Part shown: positions 37,322 to 47,072 of the stretch, piece by piece
How positions within the stretch are numbered: the first letter of the stretch is position 1
Layout: every line of letters begins with the position of its first letter
Source of the DNA: Ottowia sp.
Lineage (GTDB): Bacteria > Pseudomonadota > Gammaproteobacteria > Burkholderiales > Burkholderiaceae_C
Length of the DNA stretch: 64,000 nucleotides
Assembly (NCBI GenBank): GCA_023228705.1
Contig: JALOAS010000002.1
Location: 20,809 to 84,808, forward strand
Reading direction: 5' to 3'
Made by a program: the position numbers and the translations under genes
The notes under the pieces: generated by a model
What the model was told of the DNA's origin: nothing
What the model saw: the letters and a program-made list of their open reading frames with translations, nothing else
Database searches by the model: none

Positions 37322-38380
37322 CTACAGGCGCAGGCTGGCGTTGATGCGCGCAAGCTGTGCCGCGCCGGGGCACAGGTCGGCGCTGCCCAGGCTGTTGAGC
37401 GGCCGCATGCTGGTGTGCTGTGCGGCATGCAGGTCCTCCATTCCGGTCTCGAGGTAGAGCAACCCGGTCACGATTTCGCCCTGTTGCGCACGCGCCTGCA
37501 TGTAGGCCATTGCCGCCACGCGATCGGTGGGATCGTGGTCGGCATGGAGTTTTCGCAGGCGCAGGACGCGCCCGTCGTGCTGGGTCACGGCGATGAGCTC
37601 CCCGGGTGCGTAGTCGACGGTGATTTCCTGCCGGCCAAGGACCAGGTCGATGCGGTTCACGGTCTCATTGTGCTCGCGCACCCAGTCGTAGCTGTGCGTG
37701 CTCCCGGCGTGGTTGTTGAAGGTCACGCAGGGGCTGAGTACGTCGATGAACGCGGCGCCATCGTGGCCCATGGCCGCCTTGATGAGCGGCACCAGTTGCG
37801 CCTTGTCGCCAGAGAAGCTGCGCGCCACGAAACTTGCGCCCAGTTGCATGGCCATGGCGACCAGATCGACCGGGTTGTCCTTGTTGACCACGCCCCGCTT
37901 GCTCTTGCTGCCTTTGTCGGCAGTTGCCGAGAACTGGCCCTTGGTCAGGCCGTAGACACCGTTGTTCTCCACGATGTAGACCATGTTGACGTTGCGGCGC
38001 ATGCAGTGGGCAAACTGCCCCAGGCCGATTGAGGCCGAATCGCCATCGCCGGAGATGCCCAGGTACAGCAGCTCGCGGTTGGCCAGGTTGGCGCCCGTGG
38101 CCACGCTGGGCATGCGCCCGTGCACCGAGTTGAACCCGTGGCTGGCGCCCAGGAAGTAGGTGGGCGTTTTCGATGAGCAGCCTATGCCGGAGAGCTTGGC
38201 GACCCGGTGCGGTTCGATGTCGAGCTCCCAGCAGGCCTGCACGATGGCAGCCGAGACCGAATCGTGGCCGCAGCCGGCACACAGCGTGGAAACGGCGCCT
38301 TCGTAGTCGCGCCGCGTGTGGCCGACCTTGTTCTCGGCCAGCGACGGGTGACGCAGTTGCGGCTTGGCGATCCAGGTCAT
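37322..38380 (-). CDS. korB: 2-oxoacid:ferredoxin oxidoreductase, beta subunit (2-oxoglutarate type)
   Basis: A 352-residue subunit that binds thiamine diphosphate and one [4Fe-4S] cluster. TPP/Mg elements are GDGDS (residues 111-115) and NN (139-140). Cluster Cys residues fit C34 and C37 (CAGCGHD), C68 (GIGCSS) and C218 (SPCVTF). The enzyme decarboxylates a 2-oxoacid to acyl-CoA and reduces ferredoxin. The 2-oxoglutarate assignment follows the Thauera aromatica korAB arrangement and is inference. Its ATG overlaps the korA stop by four bases. Confidence 0.88.
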   Translation of the reverse strand: MTWIAKPQLRHPSLAENKVGHTRRDYEGAVSTLCAGCGHDSVSAAIVQACWELDIEPHRVAKLSGIGCSSKTPTYFLGASHGFNSVHGRMPSVATGANLANRELLYLGISGDGDSASIGLGQFAHCMRRNVNMVYIVENNGVYGLTKGQFSATADKGSKSKRGVVNKDNPVDLVAMAMQLGASFVARSFSGDKAQLVPLIKAAMGHDGAAFIDVLSPCVTFNNHAGSTHSYDWVREHNETVNRIDLVLGRQEITVDYAPGELIAVTQHDGRVLRLRKLHADHDPTDRVAAMAYMQARAQQGEIVTGLLYLETGMEDLHAAQHTSMRPLNSLGSADLCPGAAQLARINASLRL

Positions 38381-40206
38381 GTCCGGGCCTCCTGGGGTAC
38401 GGCCACTGTTGCCTGCACGTGGTCGGCAATGGCCTGCATGATGAAGCGGGCGGTGATCGGCGTGCCGTCATAGTGCAGCACGCGCCGCAGCTTGGCCGGA
38501 TTGACCTGCAGCGCGTCGATGAGCAGCGTGCCCATCTGTGCGTCACGGTTCTGCTCCACCACGAACACGATGGCGTGCCTGTCCATGAATTCACGCACGC
38601 GGGAAGAAAACGGAAACGCCCGCAGCCTGAGCGCATCCAGGTGGATGTCGCGCGCAGCGAGTTCGTCAAGCGCCTCGTGCAGGGCCGGACTTGTGGAGCC
38701 GAAGAAGATCACGCCCAGGTGCGTTTCGCGCGCCGCCGGTCTTGGCACCGGCGGCGGTACCAATTCTGCAGCGGTGGCGAATTTTTTCAGCAGGCGCTGC
38801 ACGTTGTAGATGTAGTCCTCGCCCCGCTCCGAGTAGCGCGCGTACGCGTCGCGCGTGGTGCCGCGCGTGAAGTAGCTGCCCCGTGTCGGGTGCGTGGCCG
38901 GCAGCGTCCGCCAGGCAATGCCATCGCCGTCGACGTCCTTGTAACGCCCGAACTCCCTGTGCTCCAGATCAGCGGCAGCCATGACCTTGCCACGGTCGTA
39001 TTCGCGCGCCTCGTCCCATGACAGCGGCTCGCACAGGTGCTGGTTCATGCCGATGTCCAGATCGCTCATGACGAATACCGGCGTCTGCAGGCGGTCAGCC
39101 AGGTCGAACGCGGTGGCGGTGTGCTCAAAGCACTCGTGCGGATCCTCGGGAAACAGCAGCACGTGCCGGGTATCGCCGTGCGAGGCGTAGGCACAAGCCA
39201 GGATGTCGGCCTGCTGCGTACGCGTTGGCATGCCGGTGGACGGGCCGCCACGCTGCACGTTGACGATGGTGGCCGGAATCTCGGCAAAGTAGGCCAGGCC
39301 GATGAATTCGGCCATCAGCGAAATGCCGGGACCGGAGGTGGCGGTAAAGGCGCGCGCGCCGTTCCAGCCAGCGCCAACGACCATGCCGATGGACGCCAGC
39401 TCGTCCTCGGCCTGGACGATGGCGTAGTTGTGGCGACCGTCGGCATCCACGCGGAACTGCGCGCAGAAATTGTTGAATGCCTCGACCACCGAAGTCGAGG
39501 GCGTGATCGGATACCAGGCACACACCGTGGCCCCGCCATAGACGGCGCCAAGGCCGGCGGCGCTGTTGCCATCGATGAAGATGCGCGCGCCGACGGCGTC
39601 GGCGCGCGTGATCCGGATCGGCAGCGGGTGCTGCAGGTGCTCGCGAGCGAATTCACGCCCGAGCCTGAGCGCCTGCACGTTGGCCGAGAGCAGCCTCTCC
39701 TTGCCCTTGAACTGCTCGGCAAGCAGCGTTTCAACGACTTCGCCGTCCATTGCCAGCAGCACCGACAGCGCCCCGACGTACATGATGTTCTTGAACAGCA
39801 GTCGCTGGCGCGGGTCGCTGTAGGTGGCGTTGCAGATCTCGGTGATCGGCATGCCGATGACGCTGATGTCGTCGCGCAGGTCGGAGGCCGGCCGCGGCCG
39901 CGTGCTGTCGTAGAACAGGTAGCCGCCGGGCTCGATCTCGGCGACGTCTTCTGCCCAGGTTTGCGGGTTCATGGCCACCATCATGTCGATGCCGCCACGC
40001 CGGCCGAAGTAGCCCTTTTCGCTCACGCGAACTTCATACCAGGTCGGCAGCCCCTGGATGTTGCTCGGGAAGATGTTGCGTGGACTCACCGGCACGCCCA
40101 TGCGCAGGATGGCCTTGACAAACAGCTCGTTGGCGCTGGCCGAGCCCGAGCCGTTGACGTTGGCAAACTTGACGACGAAGTCGTTGATGGCCGTGATCGG
40201 CGTCAT
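38377..40206 (-). CDS. korA: 2-oxoacid:ferredoxin oxidoreductase, fused gamma-alpha subunit
   Basis: A 609-residue fusion. Residues ~1-190 are the gamma domain (FANVNGSGSASANELFVKAI ... IQGLPTWYEVRVSEKGYFGRR); the alpha domain follows with the conserved WYPITPSTSVVEAF and GPGISLMAEFIGLAYFAEIP, then QRGGPSTGMPTRTQQADI. Together with KorB it forms a CoA-dependent 2-oxoacid:ferredoxin oxidoreductase. The ATG at 40206 overlaps the stop of the upstream flavoprotein gene by four bases. The three genes therefore form one tightly coupled unit flanked by repeats. Confidence 0.9.
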   Translation of the reverse strand: MTPITAINDFVVKFANVNGSGSASANELFVKAILRMGVPVSPRNIFPSNIQGLPTWYEVRVSEKGYFGRRGGIDMMVAMNPQTWAEDVAEIEPGGYLFYDSTRPRPASDLRDDISVIGMPITEICNATYSDPRQRLLFKNIMYVGALSVLLAMDGEVVETLLAEQFKGKERLLSANVQALRLGREFAREHLQHPLPIRITRADAVGARIFIDGNSAAGLGAVYGGATVCAWYPITPSTSVVEAFNNFCAQFRVDADGRHNYAIVQAEDELASIGMVVGAGWNGARAFTATSGPGISLMAEFIGLAYFAEIPATIVNVQRGGPSTGMPTRTQQADILACAYASHGDTRHVLLFPEDPHECFEHTATAFDLADRLQTPVFVMSDLDIGMNQHLCEPLSWDEAREYDRGKVMAAADLEHREFGRYKDVDGDGIAWRTLPATHPTRGSYFTRGTTRDAYARYSERGEDYIYNVQRLLKKFATAAELVPPPVPRPAARETHLGVIFFGSTSPALHEALDELAARDIHLDALRLRAFPFSSRVREFMDRHAIVFVVEQNRDAQMGTLLIDALQVNPAKLRRVLHYDGTPITARFIMQAIADHVQATVAVPQEART

Positions 40207-42035
40207 GTCTGGATTTTCTCCTGGCGAGGGCCCATGCTCGCGGCCTGGCCGCCGGCCTTGGTCGTGTGCAGGAGAAACTTCTGCATGTCCCAGGCGCCCG
40301 TGGGGCAGCGCTCGGCGCACAGGCCACAGTGCAGGCAGACGTCCTCATCCTTGACCATGACCCGGCCTGTCTGCACCGGCGGCGACACCAGCAGGTCCTG
40401 CACCAGGTTCAACGCGGGCGCATTCAGGCGAGCGCGCAGGTCGGCCTCGTCGCCATTTTCGGTGAAGGTGATGCAGTCCATCGGGCAGATATCGACACAG
40501 CCGTCGCATTCTATGCACAGCTCGGCCGTGAATACGGTCTGCATGTCGCAGTTGAGACAGCGCGAAGCCTCCCTGAACGCCGTGCGCAAGTCAAAGCCCA
40601 GCTCCACCTCGACATCCATGCGCGTCAGGGCGTCTTCTTCCGTGGACCAGGGCACGGCGTAACGCGCATCGTCGATCGGCGCGTTGTCGTAGCTCCACTC
40701 GTGAATGCCCATCTTCTGCGAGACCAGGTTGGCCCAGGGCGCCGGCCGGGCATGCACGTCCCGGCCGCTCAGCAGCAGGTCAATTGAAACCGCCGCCTCG
40801 TGACCCTGCGCCACCGCGGTGATGATGTTCTTCGGTCCCAGTGCGGCGTCACCGCCAAAGAAGACGTGCGGCAGCGTTGACTGGAAGCTGGCCTCGCCTA
40901 GCACGGGCAGGCCCCACCTGCCGAACTCTATGCCCAGGTCGCGCTCTATCCACGGGAAGGCATTTTCCTGGCCGATGGCAATCAGCACCTCGTCGCACTC
41001 GAACCAGGCATCGGGCTCGCCGGTGGGCACCAGCCGGCGCTGGCCATCGGCATCGTATTCGGCACGCACGATCTCGAAGGTCATGCCAACCAGCCTGCCG
41101 GACGCGTGCACGAAAGCCTTGGGCACGTGCATGTTGATGATGGGAATGCCCTCGCGCGCAGCGTCTTCCTTCTCCCAGGGCGACGCCTTCATCTCGTCGA
41201 AGCCCGAGCGCACGACGACCTTGACATCCTCGCCACCGAGGCGCCGCGCCGTGCGGCAGCAGTCCATGGCGGTGTTGCCGCCCCCCAGCACAATGACGCG
41301 CCGGCCTGTCTCCGTGACGTGCCCAAACGACACCGAGGCCAGCCAGTTGATGCCGATGTGGATGTGCGCGGCGGCCTCCCGGCGCCCCGGAATAGCCAGG
41401 TCGCGCCCGCGTGGCGCGCCGCTGCCGACAAACACCGCATGCCAGCCTTCGGCCAACAGCGCCCGCATCGAGTGGACGTATCGGCCACCCTGGAAATCAA
41501 CGCCGAGGTTGAAAATGTAGCCGGTCTCTTCGTCAATCACGCTCTCGGGCAGGCGAAAGCGCGGGATCTGCTGGTGCATGAAGCCGCCCGCCCTGGTTTC
41601 GCCGTCGAATACGGTCACCTCGTATCCCAGCGGCGCCAGGTCGCGGGCGACGGTGAGCGAGGCCGGCCCGGCGCCGACGCAGGCAATGCGCTTGCCGTTG
41701 CTGCGCTCGGGCCTGCCGGGCATGCGCGCAGCGACATCGCCCTTGTGGTCGGCGGCAACGCGCTTGAGCCGGCAGATCGCCACCGGCTCGGGTTTTTGTA
41801 CGTTCGCCTCCTCGACTCGAACACGGCGACACGCGGGCTCGCACGGCCGGTCGCAGGTGCGGCCCAGGATGCCCGGAAACACATTGGCCACCCAGTTCAC
41901 CATGTAGGAATCGGCGTAGCGGCCCTGTGCGATCAGCCGCAAATATTCCGGCACCGGTGTATGCGCCGGGCACGCCCACTGGCAATCCACCACCTTGTGA
42001 TAGTAGTTGGGATCCCTGGTATTCGTCGGTCTCAT
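40203..42035 (-). CDS. NAD(P)H/ferredoxin flavoprotein (GltD-like) with two C-terminal [4Fe-4S] clusters
   Basis: A 610-residue protein of the glutamate synthase small-subunit family. Residues ~15-70 carry N-terminal cluster Cys (C18, C22, C61, C65, C69). An FAD site (CVGAGPASLTVARDL) and an NAD(P) site (VIVLGGGNTAMDCCR) follow. The C-terminus has two ferredoxin motifs, CIECDGCVDICPMDC and CLHCGLCAERCPTG. It likely passes electrons between the KorAB ferredoxin and NAD(P). A third gene of this type accompanies korAB in Thauera aromatica. Strong GGGAGGT lies six bases before its ATG. Confidence 0.85.
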   Translation of the reverse strand: MRPTNTRDPNYYHKVVDCQWACPAHTPVPEYLRLIAQGRYADSYMVNWVANVFPGILGRTCDRPCEPACRRVRVEEANVQKPEPVAICRLKRVAADHKGDVAARMPGRPERSNGKRIACVGAGPASLTVARDLAPLGYEVTVFDGETRAGGFMHQQIPRFRLPESVIDEETGYIFNLGVDFQGGRYVHSMRALLAEGWHAVFVGSGAPRGRDLAIPGRREAAAHIHIGINWLASVSFGHVTETGRRVIVLGGGNTAMDCCRTARRLGGEDVKVVVRSGFDEMKASPWEKEDAAREGIPIINMHVPKAFVHASGRLVGMTFEIVRAEYDADGQRRLVPTGEPDAWFECDEVLIAIGQENAFPWIERDLGIEFGRWGLPVLGEASFQSTLPHVFFGGDAALGPKNIITAVAQGHEAAVSIDLLLSGRDVHARPAPWANLVSQKMGIHEWSYDNAPIDDARYAVPWSTEEDALTRMDVEVELGFDLRTAFREASRCLNCDMQTVFTAELCIECDGCVDICPMDCITFTENGDEADLRARLNAPALNLVQDLLVSPPVQTGRVMVKDEDVCLHCGLCAERCPTGAWDMQKFLLHTTKAGGQAASMGPRQEKIQT

Positions 42036-42388
42036 GGGGGTACCTCCCGGGACTGCGAAACTGGCTCCAAGCCGCTCTTGACTCTTGTCATGCTGAGCGC
42101 GCTCCCTCGCATGTTACCCGTTCAAGGAGCCCTTGTACGCATCCTTGATGAAGATCATGCAAAATGCGACGGCGCTGGCACGCCGCCCTTCAGCGCGCAA
42201 GGCAAGGGCCAGACGCGGCCCGTGGCATGGTACAGTGCGAGGCGGCAGCGCGCAACGAGCTGGTCGCGTGCCCGGCATCCAGCCGCTGCGTGCAGTCGGC
42301 GGTCAACGGCAGGCGAGCTTTGATGAGGTTGAGCGTGGTGGGGCACACCCTGGACGCTGGACGCTTTGAGCCCGAGGCTTTATCCAAC
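42036..42388. other. Non-coding gap with mosaic repeat fragment F
   Basis: This gap separates the divergent kor operon and the SecD-like lipoprotein gene. It must hold both promoters, but I see no convincing -35/-10 pair. Positions 42327-42371 are a fragment of the mosaic repeat in reverse orientation: GAGGTTGAGCGTGGTGG, then CGCTGGA and CGCTTTG units. It lacks both terminal repeats. Confidence 0.55.
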
Positions 42389-42991
42389 ATGCCAATATTC
42401 CGGAAAATCCTGCCGTTGGGCGCAGCGCTCGCCCTGGTCATGCTGGCCGGCTGCGACAGCCTGCCGCAGAGCCAGGGCGCCGACAGCAGCGACGTGCCCA
42501 CGCCGCCCGCGGTGACGCAGCAGCAACAGCAACAACAAGAGCAGCAGCGGCAGGCGGGCGCAGAAGAGCAGCAAGCGGACGCAGAAGCAATGCAAGCGCC
42601 GGTCTCCTTCTTCCTGGCGCAGGAGCAAGAAGAAGAGGGCCTGACCGAGCTCAAGCTGGCAGACGGCTCGCTGTGGGCGCTGCCCGATGCCGTGCTGACG
42701 CGCGCGGACCTCAACAGCGTCGAGCCGCGCCGCACCAACGAAGGCCAGGCTTTTGTGCGCTTTGGTCTCAATGAGCAGGGCGCAGCCAAGATGGCGCAGC
42801 TCTCGCAGCGCTTTGCCGGCAACCTGCTCATGGTTGCCGTTGGCAACGACGTGGTGGGCCTGACGCGGATAGATGAAGACAGCGGCAACGCGCTGGACAT
42901 AGGCATGCCCACCGACGAGCAGGCCATCGCCGTGGCCTATGCCGTGGCAGGCGGGCCGCAGCAACCGCAACAGCAGCCGGCAGGCCAGTGA
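42389..42991 (+). CDS. Lipoprotein with SecD/SecDF P1-head-like domain
   Basis: A 200-residue lipoprotein: signal peptide, lipobox LAGC (Cys22), a Gln-rich linker (residues ~42-55), then a folded region at ~70-190. The stretch QAFVRFGLNEQGAAKMAQLSQRFAGN then LLMVAVGNDVVGLTRI resembles the head of the SecD P1 domain, where the same layout occurs (FxLxxxGAxxFxxLTxxxxGxxLAIVxDG). A Gln/Pro tail closes the protein. Function unknown; a periplasmic partner of the Sec machinery or an envelope protein is possible. The ATG at 42389 has only a weak ribosome site. Confidence 0.75.
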   Translation: MPIFRKILPLGAALALVMLAGCDSLPQSQGADSSDVPTPPAVTQQQQQQQEQQRQAGAEEQQADAEAMQAPVSFFLAQEQEEEGLTELKLADGSLWALPDAVLTRADLNSVEPRRTNEGQAFVRFGLNEQGAAKMAQLSQRFAGNLLMVAVGNDVVGLTRIDEDSGNALDIGMPTDEQAIAVAYAVAGGPQQPQQQPAGQ

Positions 42992-43155
42992 CGGCGGCCT
43001 GCTGAACGGCCGCCTGTGGGAGGCGCTGCGCGGCGTGGCGCGTCTTGATGGCGGCTGCCGTTCTCCGGGGCAGCTTCTGCGTCTTGATCAAGCTGCCAAC
43101 GGGTGAGCCGCTGGCGGGTTCCTTGCGGTCTGCTTGACCCCGCGCAAGACGCGGC

Positions 43156-43542
43156 TCAGGCAAAACGCTGCCACAAGGCGGCAAGCCAGATGCCGGCGGC
43201 CAGGATCAGCGACACCATGACGGCGGCCGAGCCCATGTCCTTGGCGCGCTTGGCGTGAATGTTCCAGTCGCTGCCGCTGCGGTCGACAACGGCTTCCAGT
43301 GCGCTGTTGAGCAGCTCCGTGATCAGGACCACGAGCACGCTGCCGGCCAGCAGCGCCACCTCCACCCAGTTGCTGCCCAGCCAGCAGGCCAGCGGCAACA
43401 GCACCACGGCCGCCAGCACCTCCTGCCGGAATGCGGCTTCACCGGTCCATGCGGTATGCAGGCCGGCAATCGAGTAGCGCGTGGCATGCCACAGTCGCGC
43501 GATGCCCCGCCTGCCTTTTCCCGGAGACGGCGGCGCGGTCAT
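43156..43542 (-). CDS. dgkA: Diacylglycerol kinase
   Basis: A 128-residue membrane enzyme that phosphorylates diacylglycerol back to phosphatidate for lipid recycling. The family core ITELLNSALEAVVDR, with the catalytic Glu, and the following KRAKDMGSAAVMVSL are intact, and three hydrophobic helices are visible. Length matches E. coli DgkA. The ATG at 43542 overlaps the stop codon of the upstream RDD gene by four bases, so the two are co-translated. A short Arg/Lys-rich N-terminus precedes the first helix. Confidence 0.95.
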   Translation of the reverse strand: MTAPPSPGKGRRGIARLWHATRYSIAGLHTAWTGEAAFRQEVLAAVVLLPLACWLGSNWVEVALLAGSVLVVLITELLNSALEAVVDRSGSDWNIHAKRAKDMGSAAVMVSLILAAGIWLAALWQRFA

Positions 43543-44036
43543 CCGGAGCCGACCGCAACGAGCCGCGTCCCGGCCAGCGCATCGTGCAGGAACTGGCGCT
43601 GCGGGTGGAAGCGGCTGAGCAGCGCCCAGATTGCGACCCAGCCGAGCAAGAGCACGGCAATCTGGCCCTTTCGCAGGGCAAACGGCGCCATGGCAGCCAG
43701 CGGCGGCACGAACCACAACCACGCCAGCAGGTAGCGCAACGCCGCGCGCGCCCAGGACAGCGGCCGGCCGCGGCGGTCGGTGATGCGGATGCGCCAGGTC
43801 TTCATGGGCAGCGTCTGGCCGCGGCGCCAGAAATACATGAAGTACAGCGCGAGCACGACAAAGACAAAAGCCTGCAACCCGTGGCGGTGCTGCAGCGCAT
43901 TGCGCGTGTTGGTGGCGAGGCCAAACGCCAGCCCGGCCAGCATGACCACGCCAAAGAGCAGCACGCCCTCGTACAGCCAGCAGGCCATGCGGCGACGCAG
44001 GCTGGGCGCTGGGGCAGGGGATGAAGTGGCGGGCAT
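43539..44036 (-). CDS. RDD family membrane protein
   Basis: A 165-residue inner-membrane protein with about three hydrophobic segments. The RDD pattern appears as LRRRMACWLYEGVLLFGVVM near the start, GQTLPMKTWRIRITDRRGRPLSWARA in the middle and QFLHDALAGTRLV at the end. Family members have been linked to sodium/proton exchange or are uncharacterised. It is co-translated with dgkA. The ATG at 44036 was chosen as the first one that leaves an RDD-like N-terminus. Confidence 0.88.
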   Translation of the reverse strand: MPATSSPAPAPSLRRRMACWLYEGVLLFGVVMLAGLAFGLATNTRNALQHRHGLQAFVFVVLALYFMYFWRRGQTLPMKTWRIRITDRRGRPLSWARAALRYLLAWLWFVPPLAAMAPFALRKGQIAVLLLGWVAIWALLSRFHPQRQFLHDALAGTRLVAVGSG

Positions 44037-44176
44037 GGGAATGAAGATCGGATGGCGGCGTGCGGCGGCTGCCACGATGGGGAGCCGGTTGATTATCCGA
44101 CGCGCGCACCGCGCGTGCCCGGCAGCGGGGCGAGCCCACCTGCAAGCCATGCCCGCGCGGGAGCGGGCGCGCGTTT

Positions 44177-44210
44177 GATGGGCGGGTCATGAGTGATGGG
44201 CGGGTCATGA
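44177..44210. repeat. Tandem 18-base duplication
   Basis: GATGGGCGGGTCATGA occurs at 44177-44192 and again at 44195-44210, separated by GT, so the period is 18 bases. It lies between the RDD gene and ilvB. It may be a simple duplication or a double binding site. Confidence 0.7.
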
Positions 44211-44447
44211 AATTGACAACTTCGTGCCCGCGCTGCCGCGCCGCGCTTTGGCGCGCACGCCGGTTGAGGGGAGGGTGCGGCCGCTGCCCAACGCGTCACG
44301 TTGTTGCCAGCACGCCACATCTTGGCATTTCTTTTTACGCAAAGCCGGTCCGCCGGTATCGTTGCGAGAGGCCGGGCACGTTGGCACGGCAGCATGGCGC
44401 CCCGCCTGCCGCGCGTTGTGCGGCCGCATGCTGCATGGCGGCAAACG

Positions 44448-44456
44448 TGTGATAAT
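44448..44456 (+). promoter_or_regulatory. Candidate extended -10 for ilvB
   Basis: TGTGATAAT contains the TGn extension and a GATAAT -10 box. A start near 44463 would leave a leader of about 175 bases before the ilvB ATG. No good -35 is visible, which is tolerated for extended -10 promoters. Confidence 0.35.
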
Positions 44457-44638
44457 GGCCGCTTGGCTACACCATCAAAAACGGGTTACCGTCCGGCGAG
44501 CCAGTGCCGTGCAGGTCCAGGGGGAACACGGCATCAGGCAGCCCATGGCGCGTGGTCTCAAGTCCTGAAGCGACCTCACAAGGGTTGGCAAGGGGCCCTC
44601 AGGTTTTTCGTCAGAGAAAATCTCGAAAGGTAAGCAAC

Positions 44639-46456
44639 ATGGAAATCTCCAAAGCCGAGCTCAAGTCGGCCGCCGCCGCCGTGGCAGGCCAGAAAGACGC
44701 CGACGCCAAGCCGCAGTCCGGCCAGCAGCCACCCGAGCAACTGCGCGTTGCCGAAGTCTTGGTCAAGACGCTGCAGGCAGAGAACATCAAGTACATCTGG
44801 GGCTACCCCGGTGGCGCCGTGCTGCACATCTACGATGCGCTGTACAAGCAGGACGCCATAGAGCACCTGCTGGTGCGCCATGAGCAGGCTGCGGTGCACG
44901 CGGCCGATGCGTATTCACGCGCCACCGGCGAGGTGGGCGTGGCCATGGTGACCTCCGGGCCGGGCGTGACCAATGCGCTCACGGGCCTGGCCACCGCGTA
45001 CATGGATTCGGTACCGCTGGTGCTCATTTCCGGGCAGGTGCCCACCGATGCCATAGGCTCCGACGCGTTCCAGGAATGCGACACCGTGGGCATCACGCGT
45101 CCGGTGGTCAAGCACAATTTCCTGGTCAAGAACCCCGCCGACATCGTGGACGTCATGAAAAAGGCGTTCCACCTGGCCCGAAGCGGCCGCCCCGGCCCGG
45201 TGGTCGTTGACATCCCCAAGGACGTCTCATACGAGAAGATCACGTACGCGGGCTACCCCGAGCACGTGCAGATGCGCTCGTACAACCCGGTCACGCGCGG
45301 GCACACGGGCCAGATCCGGCGCGCGCTGCGGCTGCTCATGAGCGCCAGGCGGCCGTACATCTACGTGGGTGGCGGCGTGGTCCTGGCCAACGCAGAAAAC
45401 CAGCTGCGCGCGCTGGTGGACCAGCTGGGCTTCCCGGTGACCAGCACGCTGATGGGGCTGGGCGCCATGCCCATGACCGACCCGCGTTTTGTCGGCATGC
45501 TGGGCATGCACGGCATGTGGGAAGCCAACTACGCCATGCAGAACGCCGACGTGATCCTGGCGCTGGGTGCGCGCTTTGACGACCGCGTCATCAGCAACCC
45601 CAGGCATTTTGCGCAGAACCCGCGCAAGATCATCCACATCGACATCGACCCCTCCACCATTTCCAAGCGCGTGAAAGCCGACGTGCCCATCGTGGGCGAC
45701 GTGCGGATCGTGCTCGAGCAGATGCTGGAGATGATGAAGGCGGGCGACTTCATCCCCGACAGGGACGCGCTGGCCGCGTGGTGGGAAACCATAGAGGGCT
45801 GGCGCGCCAGGGACTGCCTGGCATACGACCGCGGCAACCAGGACGTCATCAAGCCGCAGTACGTCATCGAGACGCTCTCGGACCTGACCCGGGATGCCGA
45901 CGCCTACATCACCTCCGACGTGGGGCAGCACCAGATGTGGGTGGCGCAGTACTACAAGTTTGACCAGCCGCGGCGCTGGATCAACTCGGGCGGGCTGGGC
46001 ACCATGGGCGTGGGCCTGCCCTACGCCATGGGCGTGAAGATGGCGCGCCCGGACAGCGAGGTCTATTGCGTCACCGGCGAGGGCTCGGTGCAGATGTGCA
46101 TCCAGGAGCTCTCCACCTGCCTGCAGTACAGCCTGCCCGTGAACGTGGTCCTGCTCAACAACCGCTACCTGGGCATGGTGCGCCAGTGGCAGGAGCTGCT
46201 CTACCAGGGCCGCTACAGCCAGACGTACATGGACGCGCTGCCCAACTTTGCCAAGCTCGCAGAAGCGTATGGCCACGTGGGCATGCTCATCGAGCGGCCG
46301 CAGGACGTGGAGCCGGCGCTGCGCGAGGCGCGCAAGCTCAAGGACCGCACCGTGTTCATGGACTTTCGCACCGACCCAACCGAAAACGTCTTCCCCATGG
46401 TGCCCGGTGGCAAGGGGCTGACCGAAATGGTGCTCAGCGCCGAAGGGCTGGAATAG
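44639..46456 (+). CDS. ilvB: Acetolactate synthase large subunit
   Basis: A 605-residue TPP- and FAD-dependent enzyme that starts isoleucine, valine and leucine synthesis. It has a hydrophilic ~35-residue N-terminal extension, then [15 protein letters not shown], the catalytic Glu in [19 protein letters not shown], and the TPP motif [12 protein letters not shown]...[14 protein letters not shown]. The ATG at 44639 is eight bases after AAAGG. Upstream in-frame codons exist but show no family similarity. It heads the ilvB-ilvN-ilvC set, with ilvN 125 bases downstream. Confidence 0.97.
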   Translation: MEISKAELKSAAAAVAGQKDADAKPQSGQQPPEQLRVAEVLVKTLQAENIKYIWGYPGGAVLHIYDALYKQDAIEHLLVRHEQAAVHAADAYSRATGEVGVAMVTSGPGVTNALTGLATAYMDSVPLVLISGQVPTDAIGSDAFQECDTVGITRPVVKHNFLVKNPADIVDVMKKAFHLARSGRPGPVVVDIPKDVSYEKITYAGYPEHVQMRSYNPVTRGHTGQIRRALRLLMSARRPYIYVGGGVVLANAENQLRALVDQLGFPVTSTLMGLGAMPMTDPRFVGMLGMHGMWEANYAMQNADVILALGARFDDRVISNPRHFAQNPRKIIHIDIDPSTISKRVKADVPIVGDVRIVLEQMLEMMKAGDFIPDRDALAAWWETIEGWRARDCLAYDRGNQDVIKPQYVIETLSDLTRDADAYITSDVGQHQMWVAQYYKFDQPRRWINSGGLGTMGVGLPYAMGVKMARPDSEVYCVTGEGSVQMCIQELSTCLQYSLPVNVVLLNNRYLGMVRQWQELLYQGRYSQTYMDALPNFAKLAEAYGHVGMLIERPQDVEPALREARKLKDRTVFMDFRTDPTENVFPMVPGGKGLTEMVLSAEGLE

Positions 46457-46581
46457 CACAGCATCTCGCCGCCCGCCAGCGCCCGCAGGCTGCAGGCGGC
46501 TTTTCCCGGAAGAATCTATTGCCTGTCAGACCCGCGCATTACCGTGCGCGGGCGAGGGCTGGCGAGAAGAGGAATCTGCAC

Positions 46582-47072
46582 ATGAAACACGTCATTGCCG
46601 TCCTGATCGAAAATGAGTCCGGCGCGCTCTCGCGCGTGGTCGGGCTGTTTTCAGCGCGGGGGTACAACATCGATTCGCTGATCGTCGCGCCCACCGAGGA
46701 CGCCAGCCTCTCGCGCATGACCATACAGACCACCGGCTCGGCCGAGATGATCGAGCAGGTCACCAAGCACCTGAACCGCCTGGTCGAGGTGGTCAAGGTG
46801 GTGGACCTGACCGAAGGTGCCTACATCGAGCGCGAGCACATGATGATCAAGGTACGCGCCGTCGGCAAGGAGCGCGAGGAAGTCAAGCGCATGGTCGACA
46901 TCTTTCGCGGCCGCATCATCGACGTCACCGACAAGAGCTACACCATAGAACTTACCGGCGACCAGGCCAAGCACGACGCGTTCCTGGGCGCCATGGACCG
47001 CAGCGCCATCCTGGAGACCGTGCGCACGGGGTTCAGCGGCATAGGCCGCGGTGAACGGCTGCTGCGCATCTG

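Larger units (their letters stand above)
44037..44638. other. Non-coding gap upstream of ilvB
   Basis: No convincing gene lies in these 600 bases. It holds a tandem duplication of an 18-base unit (44177-44212) and a possible extended -10 (44448-44456). I looked for a branched-chain attenuator with a leader peptide and U-tailed hairpin and did not find one that persuades me. In related genomes small regulatory genes occupy this site; they are absent here. Confidence 0.5.

Noticed and set aside
36550..37457. Long frames through the heptamer array, on both strands
   Set aside because: They encode only repeated peptides (NAQRSTL-type or CVVRCAL-type) because a 7-base repeat keeps every frame open; no homology or ribosome site.
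44189..44452. Small frame with CPRC and CGRC (zinc-ribbon-like)
   Set aside because: Its start lies inside an 18-base tandem duplication, it has no ribosome site, and the rest of the translation is low-complexity; too weak to call.
44455..44568. Leader peptide and attenuator upstream of ilvB
   Set aside because: The frame ending near 44568 has no cluster of Leu, Ile or Val codons, and the hairpin ahead of the T run near 44602 is weak and mispaired.
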